A stretch of 12,370 nucleotides of DNA from Candidatus Iainarchaeum sp. GTDB taxonomy: Archaea; Iainarchaeota; Iainarchaeia; Iainarchaeales; Iainarchaeaceae. The notes beneath the pieces are model-generated. The model was not told where the DNA came from. It saw only the letters and a list, made by a program, of their open reading frames with translations, and searched no databases. Below, piece by piece: positions 12,286 through 12,370 of the stretch. Every line of letters starts with the position of its first letter. Position 1 is the stretch's first letter. A program made the translations under genes and the position numbers. Location: contig DUGC01000001.1 in the NCBI GenBank assembly GCA_013331625.1, forward strand, positions 1 to 12,370, in the 5' to 3' direction.

Positions 12286-12352
12286 GGTAAGCCAGGGATC
12301 TGCGCCCCCATGAGAGAGCCGGCGCGAACGCCGTAATGCAGTATAGCTTACC
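12286..12352. ncRNA. Candidate structured RNA of unknown class
   Basis: A 67-base segment closed by a perfect 7-bp stem, GGTAAGC (12286-12292) with GCTTACC (12346-12352). Inside are CTGC (12300-12303) with GCAG (12338-12341) and a 5-bp hairpin CGGCG-CGAA-CGCCG (12320-12333); GGG at 12295-12297 and CCCCC at 12305-12309 could add a further pairing. It is markedly G/C-richer than the sequence just upstream. No T arm or anticodon arm is present, so it is not a tRNA, and I do not recognise a riboswitch or guide RNA class. It may be part of a longer RNA continuing past the window; strand is uncertain. Confidence 0.4.
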
Positions 12353-12370
12353 CCCTTAACTCCCAATACG

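Noticed and set aside
12069..12290. 73-codon plus-strand frame
   Set aside because: It starts in the 12-bp inverted repeat, contains the TATA element, and reads as low-complexity Lys/Phe-rich sequence.
12286..12352. tRNA gene suggested by a 7-bp end stem
   Set aside because: No T loop, D arm or anticodon arm on either strand.

Overview
The window looks archaeal. Most gene starts are preceded about 25 bases upstream by an A/T-rich TATA-like element, several genes appear leaderless, others carry AGGTG or GGAGG ribosome-binding sites, and the tRNA-Leu gene has a canonical 37/38 intron with a bulge-helix-bulge fold. The tRNAs do not encode CCA. Gene content (an archaeal-looking K+-independent proton pyrophosphatase, an FKBP with a lipobox, PIN toxin pairs) and compact spacing would suit a small-genome DPANN-type or euryarchaeal lineage, but I cannot name the lineage from the sequence.

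Left part (1-2141): a minus-strand pair (DUF1761-type membrane protein followed by a truncated SRPBCC/AHSA1-type protein) is divergent from a pirin-family protein. Next comes an AbrB-VapC toxin-antitoxin pair with a 17-base overlap and a GTG toxin start.

Middle (2173-9720): tRNA-Leu(GAG) with a 31-base intron; an unrecognised two-helix membrane protein; a convergent minus-strand FKBP-HIT pair; a 678-residue membrane pyrophosphatase with the Lys of K+-independent pumps; a YdbS/YdbT-like pair of membrane PH-domain proteins whose C-terminal domains are clear duplicates; MsrA; and a 50-residue protein that resembles the first half of a SWIB domain. This part reads as ordinary chromosome: energy conservation, envelope, protein folding and repair.

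Right part (9721-12370): accessory in character. It has a PIN toxin encoded ahead of its ribbon-helix-helix antitoxin, with repeats between TATA box and start; an isolated glycosyltransferase with AGA-rich codon use; and then about 600 bases without a protein gene but dense in structure. This last stretch contains tRNA-Ser(GGA), an exact 21-base second copy of its 3' end 91 bases away, four perfect or near-perfect hairpins around that copy, a 12-bp inverted repeat where the tRNA promoter should be, and a 67-base folded element closed by a 7-bp stem near the window edge. The duplicated tRNA end is the kind of scar left by integrases that use tRNA genes, and this region is the best candidate here for something undescribed.
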